A stretch of 64,000 nt of DNA. It comes from Thinopyrum elongatum. Lineage: Eukaryota; Streptophyta; Magnoliopsida; Poales; Poaceae. The DNA is taken from assembly GCA_011799875.1 (NCBI GenBank), contig CM022299.1, forward strand, positions 355,398,782-355,462,781. The letters are read 5' to 3'. The notes below the pieces were generated by a model that saw only the letters and a list, made by a program, of their open reading frames with translations, did not search any database and was not told the DNA's origin. The position numbers and the translations under genes were made by a program. Shown here one piece after another: positions 32,626-43,039 of the stretch; the first letter of the stretch is position 1; each line of letters opens with the position of its first letter.

Positions 32626-32633
32626 TATAAATA
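32626..32633 (+). promoter_or_regulatory. TATA box of the CACTA-3 coiled-coil gene
   Basis: TATAAATA lies 91 bases before the ATG at 32724, predicting a start near 32656 and a 70-base leader. The box and spacing are kept in CACTA-2. Confidence 0.65.
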
Positions 32634-32723
32634 CTACCTACTCCAAGATGACTGCACATTCCTCCTCAACTCCTCATCCACAAAAACAAACAAGTCATTC
32701 ATCATCGTTCCCTTGCGTCTGCC

Positions 32724-33515
32724 ATGGCCCGCATGAGTTCTAAATCGAGAGATTACTACCAGGAAGAGGCGAGCATGGAAGCGGAAGCACGAGAGATGTA
32801 CTGCCTCGCTGTGAAAGCAACCGACATGTCCCGCTGCACGGCCGTAGCAGCACAGAGGTCCCACCACGCCGCCGAAGCAGCACAGAGGTCCCGCCGCGCC
32901 GTCGATGCAGCAGACTGGTCCGGCCACGCCGCAGAAGTAGCAGAGATGTCCCGCCGCACCGCGAATGCAGAAGAGATGTCCTCCCGCACCGCGGCGGCCT
33001 GGGAAAATGTCTCGCGGGTAGGCGAGGACTCTCACGGGCACATGCGCACTATGCTCGATGACCTGATGGGTCGGATCTCCGACTGGATGAAGCTGCAGGA
33101 CGAGATGAATGCCTTGTTTGAAAATGTTACCAGCGTCATCCGGGGACTAGGGGAGGACAAGGTTAAGCTCCACACCGAGCGCGACCTGCTGAGGGCGAAG
33201 ATCGCCGGAACGACAAAGCAGCACGATGAGACCAATGCCTTGTTGAAGAGGACAGCCATCATTGTCAAGAAACTTATGGACGAGAATGCCATGCTCCGCA
33301 TCGAGCACCAAAGGCTGGTGGAGGAATCCCTGGATGCTCTCAAGCAGCGTCTTGAGGACACGAAAGAGCTCATCGCTGCTCGCCGCGAGAACGAGTCTCC
33401 GCGGCCTGCAGCAACGCATATAGAAAGTAGAGATCAGCGAGCCAGATCATTGTCTGCGTCTTCCTTCTTCTTTTGCCCTTGTGTATTTCAGGCGTTGCCG
33501 CATGTGGCTTTTTAA
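32724..33515 (+). CDS. CACTA-encoded coiled-coil protein, 263 residues
   Basis: The start MARMSSKSRDYYQEEASMEA has a good context (GCCATGGC). Residues about 28-97 are seven tandem 10-residue units such as SHHAAEAAQR, SRRAVDAADW and SGHAAEVAEM, encoded by 30 bp repeats. Then comes WMKLQDEMNALFENV and a continuous heptad-like helix to about residue 222 (LEDTKELIAARREN), with leucines and isoleucines spaced 3-4. The last 40 residues are less sure: a TGTATTTCAG acceptor-like site lies within them and CACTA-2 stops earlier. No family is recognised. I infer an oligomerising nuclear or scaffold protein. It has no hydrophobic segment or catalytic motif. It shares the element with a B3-like gene, suggesting a joint role. 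Confidence 0.7.
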   Translation: MARMSSKSRDYYQEEASMEAEAREMYCLAVKATDMSRCTAVAAQRSHHAAEAAQRSRRAVDAADWSGHAAEVAEMSRRTANAEEMSSRTAAAWENVSRVGEDSHGHMRTMLDDLMGRISDWMKLQDEMNALFENVTSVIRGLGEDKVKLHTERDLLRAKIAGTTKQHDETNALLKRTAIIVKKLMDENAMLRIEHQRLVEESLDALKQRLEDTKELIAARRENESPRPAATHIESRDQRARSLSASSFFFCPCVFQALPHVAF

Positions 33516-34004
33516 ATTATCTTCCTAAATATGTAAGACAATTATTATCCACTATCATCGTCCTTATATTCATCAGTCTTGCTATAAGTCGCAGTCGATG
33601 CTTTATAGGTCCGTCGGATCTTACATCAAGATCCGTGCAAAACTTTCTTTTCAGATTTTCTTTTTTCTCTCTTAAATCTCAGTCGAGTGAGACATAGCCA
33701 CGCCATTAAACAGGGGCTCGGGCGCCATTAATGGAGACGTTGGGAGAGAGGTCGGCGGCAGATAGAGGTCAAAGGGCTCTCCTCCTGATGAGCATGCGCA
33801 GGGGTCTGATCGCACGCCTCCTGTACTCAAATAGCTACCCGGCACGACACCTCCTGGTCAATAAAAAAAGGGGACGCGTGGCGGCACGTAAATGGTAAGT
33901 AGAACGCCCACGGTTTCAATAATACTTGTGTTTCCGATTGTAACGTGACATCACTTGTTCCAAAATGACTTTGTTGATTGTTAATGTGTGCGCCTTCGCC
34001 AATC
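33516..34004 (+). other. 3' region of the coiled-coil gene and spacer
   Basis: AT-rich 3' sequence (33520-33700) is followed by GC-richer spacer; both match 17111-17590 of CACTA-2 in reverse. The short frame at 33473 is conserved in both copies but is mostly hydrophobic and likely untranslated. Confidence 0.45.
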
Positions 34005-35880
34005 GGACAAAAAATTTATCACAGCATGTTGGTGCCATGTCATGACACCATGCCAAGTTTCATGATTTTTAGACGAGTTTTGGATTTACGGGAATTTTAA
34101 AACCAAGTTTCTCGATGTTTCCGGCCGAGCCAAGATGCCCAGATGTTTGAATTCCATTCCCATTTTTTGCATGGGACCTAGAAATTAGCCCAAGTACATA
34201 TAAATGATTTTCAACTAACTTTGGCGCACTTGAGCATGTGCTTGTAGTTCAAATTTGAATTATGTGCATTAAATGCCTGGAAATTCAATTAATGTATAAA
34301 AAAGGCCAAACGAACCCTGAATAATTCCAAAATTTAGCAAGAAACTCCTATTGGTCTAAGCTGCCTATGTAAAAAAATCAAGGCGGGAGAAGGCAGTGTA
34401 TGTCGTTTCACACACGGAGGTGACACGTTCCCTCTCGGAACCACGAAACTTCTTGAGAGAAGCTCCGGTTTGCGAGAAGCTTATACCAAAGCTTGTCCCA
34501 GTTCGGCCAAAAAAATTACCACAGCATGTTGGTGCCATGTCATGACACCATGCCAAGTTTCATGATTTTCATGCATGTTTTGGATTTACAGGAATTAAAA
34601 AACCAAGTTTCTCAATACTTCCGGCTGAGCCATGACGCCCAGATGTTTGAATTTCTTTCCCATTTCTTGCTTGGGACCTAGAAATTCACCCAAGGACACA
34701 CATGTGATTTTTCAATCAACTTTGGTGCACTGGAGCATGTGCTTGTAGTTCAAATTTGAATTATGCACATTAAATGCCCAGAAACTCAATTAATGTATAA
34801 AAAAGGCCAAACGAACCCGGAATAATTCCAAATTTTAACACGACACTCATATAGTTCTATGTTGCCTCTGTAAAAAATCAAGGGGGGGGGGGGGGGGGGG
34901 CAAGTATACGCTTTGCACACAAAGGTGACACGTTCCCTCTCGGAAGCACGAGTCTTCTTGAGAGAAGCTCCGGTTTGCAAGAAGCTTATACCAAAACTTG
35001 TCCCAATTCAGCCAATTTTTTTATCACAGCATGTTGGTGCCATGAAATGACACCATGCCAAGTTTCATGATTTTCAGACGAGTTTTGAATTTACAGGAAT
35101 TTAAAAAACCAAGTTTCTCAATGTTACCGGCCGAGCCACGACCCAAGATGTTTGAATTTCATTCCCATTTCTTGCATGGGACCTAGAAATTCACCCAAGG
35201 ACACACATGTGATTTTCAACCAACCTTGGTGCACTGGAGCATGTGCTTGTAGTTCAAATTTGAATTATTCACATTAAATGCCTAGAAACTCAATTAATGC
35301 ATAAAAAGGCCAAACAAACCCAGAATAATTCCAAATTTTAACATGACACTCATATAGTTCTATGTTTGCTCTGTAAAAAAATCAAGAGGGGCGGCAGTGT
35401 ATGTCATTTCACATACAAAGGTGACATGTTCCCTCTCAAAACCACACGCCTTCTTGAGAGAAGCTCCAATTTGCAAGAAGCTTATACCAAAACTTGTCCC
35501 AATTCGGCCAATTTTTTTACCACAACATGTTGGTGCCATGAAATGACACCATGCCAAGTTTCATGATTTTTAGGCGAGTTTTGGATTTATAGGAATTTAA
35601 AAACCAAGTTTCTCAATGTTTCTGGCCGAGCCACGACGCCCAAATGTTTGAATTTCATTCCCATTCTTGCATGGGACCTATAAATTCACCCAAAGACACA
35701 CATGTGATTTTTCAACAAACTTTGGTGCACTGGAGCATGTGCTTGTAGTTCAAATTTGAATTATGCACATTAAATGCCTAGAAACTCAATTAATGCATAA
35801 AAATGCCAAACAAACCCGGAATAATTCTAAATTTTAACACGGCACTCATATAGTTGCATGTTCACTGTAGATAAATGTTC
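34005..35880 (+). repeat. Four tandem repeats of about 500 bp in CACTA-3
   Basis: The anchor ACAGCATGTT occurs at 34021, 34521 and 35026, and as ACAACATGTT at 35522; spacing is 500, 505 and 496. The units differ by several per cent. The same four-unit array is in CACTA-2. A G run of 19 (34882-34900) interrupts the second to third unit. Confidence 0.9.
34882..34900 (+). repeat. G19 homopolymer
   Basis: Nineteen consecutive G lie where the CACTA-2 unit has a run of about eight C on the plus strand near 15718 (opposite orientation). It may be a real slippage expansion or a sequencing or assembly artefact. Confidence 0.7.
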
Positions 35881-35992
35881 TAGCAATTCAAACACCATCC
35901 TTTCCCTCCGTAACACCATTTTGTTTTTCAAAACAGAATGAAAAAATCAAGTATACCACAAACAGTTTACTAGCAAGAATCGTGTGGGATGC

Positions 35993-36002
35993 GATATAAA
36001 AT
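35993..36002 (+). promoter_or_regulatory. TATA box of the CACTA-3 B3-like gene
   Basis: GATATAAAATATC is an AT-rich box before a GC-richer leader. CACTA-2 has the same at about 15102-15115 in reverse. Confidence 0.55.
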
Positions 36003-36005
36003 ATC

Positions 36006-37038
36006 TTGGCACACCGTCTTGTTTGGCTTACACAGGAAGCTTCGTCGTCTACAGTCCACCGCCCGTGCTTGAACCACACTTGCGCGCCAGTTTGTCGCGG
36101 CACCGAGCGAAATTTTTCTGCCACCGCGGAAATATCTATCTCCCCGCCCCCACCCCACGAAAAGCCACATTTCCACTGTTCCTCCTTGCTTTCCAAGTTC
36201 AAACCTTCACTGCTGCTTACTGGCAGCGCCACCTCCTCGCCGGCGACCCTTCTTCTTGCAGCGCCGCCTCCTCGCGGGCGACCCTTCTTCTTGCTGCGCG
36301 GCCTTGTCGATATGGTCAGGTAATCCACACCCCACCCACACCATCCTCCTCCTTCCACGTCCTACATGCCCCGACCGACGGCGCGACACCTTTCGCCGAA
36401 ATCACTGGCCCCGTCCTCCAATTAAGCGCCGCCCACAACCATTTTGCACGTAGTATAACGTGGAGCTTAGTAGCATCTGGCAGCGGAGAAGCAAATCGCG
36501 GCCGCACGGGCGGACGAGGTCGCTATGGCTGGCATGCGTGTCGACCACCAGATCTTGGAGGAGCACCTCGTCTTTGAGGCCACCGTCGACACCGCCACGC
36601 AGTTGTCTACTTTAAAATACAGTTTGTGCTGTTTTCTGGAGGCCACCGCCAGTGCCTTCTAGTGATTTGTCCTCTGTAATGTTAATATGCAATCTGATAT
36701 TCTGAAATGTAATGTTCAGTTAACAGTTTGGTCCAACAATTGCTACATTTCGTAGTACTATTCTTAAGCATTCTTGGTTTCGTTAACTGTCTTATCTTCT
36801 AGTATATGTTCTATTCTGCAATGTCGTGCTCAGTTAACTATTTTGGTTCATTTGGTCTGATGTCCAGTTAACTGTTTGGTTCAATTCTGCAATTTGATTT
36901 TCATTTGTTGTGAGTACAATTTTGTATTGTTATACATGTGAGAAATAAATCGAATTTGGTTGTACTCAATACATATTCTACTGATAGTATGGTAACTCTC
37001 AGTTAACCTGATCAAGATCTTCCTTATATGTGTTGCAG
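36006..37038 (+). other. Leader, upstream exons and introns of the CACTA-3 B3-like gene
   Basis: A pyrimidine-rich leader with two 35 bp minisatellite units (36235-36300) ends at a donor-like CAG|GTAATCC (36317/36318). 36490-36662 can be read as an exon: ILEEHLVFEATVDTATQLST, then EATASAF-stop; CACTA-2 keeps the same frame. 36665-37038 is intron-like, AT-rich, with repeated AGTTAACTG words, ending TTGCAG. Whether the ILEEHL exon is joined to the B3 exons or is a small upstream protein cannot be told. Confidence 0.45.
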
Positions 37039-37045
37039 GGAAACA

Positions 37046-37663
37046 ATGGGAGACACTACGGTTTACCATCAAGGTTTGCTCATGCATGGTCCTTTCGCTA
37101 ATAGCACATTATTGTGCAGTTGCAAGAATCATTCTAATATTTAGGTTTCTTACAATTTGGTCTTGCACATGTAGTTCCTGCTATTAGAGGCTTAGACCCA
37201 CTGTTCGACCCATTTTGCATATGGGGAAATGAGATGTCCATGAATATCAGTCAAGTCAAGAAACTCAGAAAGATTGTTAGGATAAAGAAACTTGCGACGA
37301 ATAACAGCAAGATCTTTGTTTGCACAATGAAGAAGACATCAGTCAACTATAGGATGGTACTAACTCTTTTACCTTGTTTTTACCCCTTGCGCCATTTCAA
37401 AATTTATAACAACGATTTATGCATATCTTTGTTTTCAGTACTTTCCAAAGCAGTTCACCGATGATTACCTCTCAAACCACCTGCATGGTCAAGAGGCGAG
37501 GAAGGTATTCATTCAACACCCATGGTACAATATTGAAGTCTTCCTGAAGAGTACGAAGGTTGGGCGGGCAATTATCCATAGCCACTGGCCTAAAGTTGCA
37601 AGGACATTCAACATCACTGAAGGCTCAATATTCACCTTCCACTTCTGCAGTTTCCCAGGATGA
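37046..37663 (+). CDS. CACTA-encoded B3-like DNA-binding protein, three exons, 144 residues
   Basis: Exons 37046-37073, 37175-37356 and 37439-37663 have GT-AG borders and join in frame: MGDTTVYHQ, then VPAIRGLDPLFDPFCIWGNE, then a last exon beginning YFPKQFTDDYLSNHL. The order FPKQF..YL, ARKVFIQHPWYNIEVFLK, HSHWPKVARTFNITEGSIFTF (shown in parts) is that of a B3 domain: a first strand with F-P-x-x-F, a W-x-x-x-V strand, then a W before a helix and EGS-x-x-x-F. The gene is open throughout. A 1-base insertion near the end (FPG-stop, versus FPYEIHLS in CACTA-2) probably shortened the tail by about 10 residues. I infer sequence-specific DNA binding. It could be a captured host REM-type gene or an old element gene. 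Confidence 0.65.
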
Positions 37664-38367
37664 GATTCATCTGTCTATTTACCGTGTATGATGCTACTTT
37701 TCCAAAGGTTTTCGTTGTTGCATGTGAAACTTGGTGCTGTTGTGTAATGGCATAGCTAGCTATATCCCTCTTTGGTGTAACTTAGTGCTGAAGCTATTTG
37801 ATGTAATTCGATTATGAAATCCTGGTTGCCGTTATACTGATATGAAATATATGGTGTGTTTTATAAGAATGTCAATTTGATTACTAGATGGATTATCAAA
37901 TAATAGGCTAATTACCCTGCTTATTGGGGTTTTCTATTGCAGACAGTTACTCAGACAACACCGTGGGCGATGAACTCACAGAACCCACACGGTTTCTAGA
38001 AAGTAGGCGTGTTGGATGAACTAACAATCACACACGGCTTCCGGCAGAGAACTGTTTGCATTAGGCCACCTCGCACAAACGTTTCCACACAAAAAACTGT
38101 GTGTGATATACATACGAATGGAAACATTTTTCTGGGATTCACTGTGTGGGATGTACATACAAACGAAAACGATTGGGCTTCGATGCCTCGCCCGATCGCA
38201 CACGAACTCATTTTGCCCCGCGTGTTTGGCCGGAGGGCCTATCCCCGATGGTTTCTTGGTCGTGTGGGAAGGACCCCCCTATCGCACACACTCACTAGGC
38301 GGAGGTTTAAAACTCCATCGCGGAAAGGGGGTAAAAACCGTTTGTATAGCACGTCTCTGCACCAGTG
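37664..38367. repeat. CACTA-3 3' region and end A subterminal repeats
   Basis: AT-rich 3' sequence with AATAAA-like words is followed from 37950 by repeats of TGTGTGTGATATACATACG and TGTGGGATGTACATACA type, ending AAACCGTTTGTATAGCACG-TCTCTGCACCAGTG. Mirror image of 4455-4960. The open frames here come from the repeats. Confidence 0.75.
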
Positions 38368-40446
38368 TAAGCTTGTGAAAGGTGATTTTGCTAATTGGGT
38401 TTTTCGCATCAAGTCTCATTTGAATCACAACTCAACAAATCTTTGGAGAATCATCGAGCAAGGCTTCTACCTGCATGATCCAAACAATTTCACCCCAAGA
38501 GAAGAGGTGGACAATCAATACAATCACTCTGCATTGTTCATCCTCTAAGCCGCGGTGCCACCCGGAGATCTATCTCACTTGCACCCCTTCACCTGTGCAA
38601 AGGATTGTTGGAACACATCATATCTTTGTACAATGGGAGCTCAAGCATACAATGGTCCAACTTTGAGGTGGTTCTTGATGAGGCCGATGAATTTGTGATG
38701 ATTGAAGATGAGGATCCTCGTGATCTTTACCGGAGGTTGACAACTCTTGTGGTCTCTCTCCAAGATCATGGGAGCAAGGATACGGATGACAATTGGATCA
38801 AGAGCAAGTTTCTCAAGGCCATCATGCCATTCAAAAAGGCCATGTCCTCCGTGATTCGTCAAAGGCTGGATTTCCACACCTTGTGTTCAAGTGAAGTGTT
38901 GGATGAGTTTATTGCCATGAACATCAGGAACAAGACCGCCGACAATGCTCTTGCTCGTGTCCGGTCAAAGAAAGCCTCTCCCAACCTTGCCTTGAAAGCC
39001 AAGGCCATTCCGGAAGAAGAAGAGAGTTGCCCCGAAGACACCAAATATTCTTACCATGAGCACATGGCTCTTTTGTCAAGACAATTTTGGGGAAACAAGA
39101 GAAACTCAAGGCCTAACTTCTCCAAGAACAACTCAAGTGGCCCAAAGAACAAGCAACGAGTGAGGACTTGCTATAATTGTGGCAATTTGAGTCACTTTGT
39201 GGTGGATTGTCCTTATGAGAAGAGGGAAGACAATGGTGGCAAACTCATTCGCAAAGACAAAGCCAAGTCCTTCCCAAACAAGAACAACTTCACCAAGAAG
39301 ATACCTCCAGAGGGCTTGGTGGCACATGAAGAGTACACCTCCTATGATGATGATGAAGATACAAGTGGTGAAGGAATGGCAATGGCAACCGTGGCCATTG
39401 CCACCTCTTCCCCTTCCAAGGTGCCTCTCTTCGGCGCCCCCAACGAGAACCTCATTGCCAAGTGCCTCATGGCCAAAGGTATCAATAAGGTAGCCCCCAA
39501 CATCAAAACCACCATCACTACTACTCCTTCATTGTTAGATTGTGTAGATGATAGTGAGGTGGTGAAAGTTTATGAGAATGAGTTTGACAAATTCTTGAAT
39601 AAGCTCAAGGGTGAAACCAAGAAGCACTTTGTTGCTCTCTTGGAACAACTTGGTGAGGCCAATGATATCATTGAGTCTCACGAGGATACGATCTCCAAGT
39701 TGTAGGGGCATAGTCGTGACTATGTCAATGAGATTGCGGATGTTCCCATTGCTCTCGAGGAAGAGCGAGGTCTTTGTTTGACTCTTGAGGAGTCACACAA
39801 CGTTGATCATGCTAAATTGCAAAAATATCTAGATCATGCTATTGTTCTTTCTTGTGTGCTTAAATCAAAGAAAGTTGCACTTGGGATTGGCCATGAGAAA
39901 CTCAAAGAGGAGTTTGACATACTTGACAAGGCTCACAAGGTCTTGAAGGGTGCTCATACTTCCCTCAAGGAGTCTCATGATCAACTCCAAGTGAAACTAA
40001 CCAAGGAGATAGCAACATGTCCTCCTTTTGTTCTAATTGATAATGCAAATGCTACTAATCCTTGTTTTGAGCATGTGCACCTTGTGGAGGAGAATGCCAA
40101 GTTAAAAGAACAACTTGAGAAAGGCCTTGTGACGTGTATACAAGGTGAGAAGAACATCAATGACCTTTTGAGTAATCAAAAGGAAGTTGTGGCAAAGGAA
40201 GGGCTTGGGTTCATATCTAAGTCAAAGAAGAAGAAGAAGAAGGCCAAGCAACCTCTCCCGATCAAAGAAGTCTTCGTAAAGGCGGGAGAGGGTGCTCATG
40301 AGAAGAACATGGGAATGGGTGGTAATGTCAAGAAGGGCAAGGCCACCCCTTCCAACAAAGCTAGTGACTTTAATCCTTCCTATGTTTTGTGTCGTGCTAG
40401 TGATGGGCATGTTTATACCAAATTCGTTGGTTTTTCTTATGAGTAA
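38368..40446 (+). pseudogene. Copia gag, central and C-terminal part
   Basis: After CACTA-3 the gag core resumes (KLVKGDFANWVFRIKSHLNH), breaks by a frameshift near 38548, and continues from 38605 (MLEHIISLYNGSSSIQW). The UBN2-type core runs to about residue 110. A CCHC zinc knuckle stands at 39168-39209 (CYNCGNLSHFVVDC). An in-frame TAG at 39703-39705 separates a coiled-coil region (39778-40440) rich in K, L and E, with a lysine run KKKKKK near 40230. The gene is dead but only three lesions are visible in 2 kb. Confidence 0.8.
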
Positions 40447-41136
40447 ATTGAATGGTCTATTTGGGTTCCTAAGACCCTTGTTGCTCACCTCAAAGGACCC
40501 ATTCACAAATGGGTACCTAAAACCAAGCATTGATTTCATGTAGGAGTTTGCTTCCGGTGGGGTGTCATGGTTGCTTGATAGTGGAGCAACAAATCATATG
40601 ACCGGGAGCAAGGACTTGGTGGTGGACGTACATCCTATTCCATCCATGCCCACTCATGTCCAATTCGGTGATGCTTCAACATCTAAGGTATTAGGTCTTG
40701 GCAAGGTGGTCATATCTCAAGATTTATCTATTGAGAAGGCCATGCTTGTTGAGTCCATTGCATAAAATTTACTTTCCGTTTGTTAACTTGCACTCATGGG
40801 CTTTGCAACATTCTTTGATTTTGATACTGTGGCCCTTTTGTGTAGCAAGACTCTTAAAGTAGCCTTTGTTGGACATGTCGAGAACGGTCTCTATGTGGTT
40901 AACTTTTCGGAGCGACCCACTAAGACCGCGACGTGCCTAACGGCTAAAGTTGATGTGGGATAGCTTTGGCATCGCCGACTAGCCCATGTCAATATGAGAT
41001 CTTTGCAAAGTCTCCTCAAAGGGGATCACATCCGTGGACTAAAAAATGTGAGTTTTGCCAAAGATCGTGCTTGCAGTGCTTGTATTGAAGGAAAGTTACA
41101 TGAGACGGCTCACCGACCCACAACTATCATCTACTC
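40447..41136 (+). pseudogene. Copia protease and GAG-pre-integrase remnants
   Basis: SWLLDSGATNHMTG at 40565-40606 is the aspartic protease active site (D-S-G). After stops at 40763 and 40962 the pre-integrase domain reads HRRLAHVNMRSLQSLLKGD, with the zinc-binding C-x-x-C in CSACIEGKLHE (about 41070). The frame is cut at TACTC (41132-41136) by the Gypsy insertion and resumes at 44487. Confidence 0.85.
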
Positions 41137-41856
41137 TGATGTGACCATCTATGCCAAGACTACTGTCACTCGTCCAAGAAATATTAAAGTTACACCGATG
41201 CATGAGAAGTTGACCGTGACAGTTCCAAAAGGGAAAGAAGCTGGTATTTTAGGAGCTTTTTCATATATACATATTAGTTCTATGATACTTCAGATTCCTC
41301 CACCGCAAGATGAAGTTAAACCAAATTTTAGGACTCCACCGAAGAAGTTGTGATCCGATCGGGCACAAGAAATACCTAGTTTTATTAGCTTGGTATTATA
41401 GTAGAGTCCAAAGGTTGCGCTAGTACTAGTTACATATACGTTTTAAGTCTAGGTTAGTTGGAAGGTGATCAGCGTTGCCGGAGTATTAATTAGTCAAATC
41501 TTATTTTGTTTGGATAGGAGAGTCCGTTTCAGATTCGCTTGCATTGAGTCGGTTGAGAAGTGCCTGCGCACGTTATAAAAATAGGGATACGCCATGTAAA
41601 GCAGGTCAAGTTTTGTTTCATCATGAGTTCAATAATAGTCAGAAAACGTCCCATGTCGAGGGACACCAAATATTGTCTTCGTTGCTGATCCATTGGGATT
41701 TTGTTGCTGCTGCGCGTGGAGTCGATCTAATCTACTCAACGCTAGTTTTTGATCTTACGGTCTTGCATCTTTGCTCGATCGAAATTTCTTGTGCTGCTGC
41801 CAGTATCGTGAAAGATCGGGCCGACGAACGACTCACATCTAGTTGAGTCATTGTCA
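41137..41856 (+). repeat. 5' LTR of the gag-protease Gypsy element
   Basis: It starts TGATGTGACCATC and ends GAGTCATTGTCA. A TATA-like TTATAAAAATAG is at 41573. The first 216 bases hold an open frame of about 70 codons ending PPKKL-stop (41341-41353). Confidence 0.93.
41573..41582 (+). promoter_or_regulatory. TATA box of the Gypsy LTR
   Basis: TTATAAAAAT in the middle of the LTR, with the matching TTATAAAAAC in the 3' LTR at 44202. Confidence 0.55.
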
Positions 41857-41858
41857 AG

Positions 41859-41870
41859 TGGTATCAGAGC
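41859..41870 (+). other. Primer binding site, tRNA-Met
   Basis: TGGTATCAGAGC, two bases after the LTR. Confidence 0.92.
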
Positions 41871-41901
41871 TAAGGTTGTTCACGGTACTGTGTTGATCAA
41901 G

Positions 41902-42878
41902 ATGTCAACCTCGGTCAACAAGGATGATGAGGTTGCTGCTGATTCTGAGGAAGTGGTGCGTCCAGTGTACGCGGATGATATTCCTCAAAATATTCGGGAT
42001 GGTTTAGACCACACATGCAACTACATCAAGCAATGTCATGATGCGCTCTGCAAAAGGATAGATGTCCTGATCACTCGGTTTGATGGTTTGGCAGACATCA
42101 TCAATATGCCGACGATGAATTCTGCACTACCATAGGCTGCTCCGGCTGTTCCACTGCATATGCACCACCGGCTCGTGATGGACATGCCGGCGTGCATGAT
42201 CGCCGTTTGGCGGCACAACCTCATGCTGGAGATGATGGTTTCGATGACGGTGTTGACCAGGTGGGGTATGCGCCACGAGCACGACACTATGAGCCTCGTC
42301 CTGGAACTTCCGTTCGTGGCAGAGTGCATGACCGAGTTGGTCAAGCTGTGCGTGTGCCTTTGGATGATGGAATTGGACGCATAAAAATTTCAATCCCTTC
42401 ATTCTCCGGCAAGTGCGAACCAGAAGGCTATTTGGAGTGGGAGATGCGTGTTGATCAAATTTTTGATGCCCATCATTATAGCGAGGAGAAGAAAGTTCAA
42501 CTTGCTGGAATTGAGTTCACCGGTTACGCGCTAATTTGGTGGAATCAAATTTGTCGTTCAAGACATTGCCCGATGACTTGGCGAGGGATGAAAGAATTCA
42601 TGAGGTGACGTTTTGTTCCTAAGCACTATAAAAGAGATATGTACAACAAGTTGCAGTGGCTCTCTCAAGGTAATATGAGTGTTGATGAATATTACAAGGA
42701 GATGGAATTGCTCATGATACGTACAGGGACAACGGAGGATCCAGAGGCGACCATGGCATGTTTCTTTAACGGGCTAAATATCGAGGTGCAGGATCGTGTT
42801 GAGATGGTGGTCTACTACAACATACAAGATCTTGTGCACCAAGCTGTGCGTGCGGAACAACAGATTAAGCGACGCTAA
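41902..42878 (+). pseudogene. Gypsy gag
   Basis: ATG at 41902 opens MSTSVNKDDEVAADSEE. A TAG (42133) and a frameshift follow. The retrotransposon gag core is clear: IPSFSGKCEPEGYLEWE, a tryptophan pair in ALIWWNQ, then RFVPKHYKRDMYNKLQWLSQ and SVDEYYKEMELLMIR. A TGA interrupts at 42606. It ends with EQQIKRR-stop. Capsid role by family. Confidence 0.85.
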
Positions 42879-43039
42879 GTCAACATAGTTCCCAGTACCA
42901 CTTTGAACACATGGCGACGCTCGCAGCATCAGAGTGAGGATATCAGTCCTAGCTCCAGGACGGCAACATCAGATCGCCCTCATGGTTCCGTGCAAAAGAA
43001 TGCTTCAAATCAGGACCATCGAGAGTTGATTCTAGTGCA

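Larger units (their letters stand above)
31807..38367 (+). mobile_element. CACTA-3, intact-looking two-gene CACTA transposon (6561 bp)
   Basis: The element starts CACTACTGCAGGATGCTGCT and ends AGCACGTCTCTGCACCAGTG, with a perfect 3 bp duplication TAA (31804-31806 and 38368-38370). It is the same family as CACTA-2 but has no nested insertions. Order: subterminal repeats, TATA, coiled-coil gene (32724-33515), four 500 bp tandem repeats (34005-35880), TATA, B3-like gene (leader and exons 36006-37663), subterminal repeats. Both genes point to the right end. No transposase is found, so it would have to be moved in trans. Confidence 0.95.
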
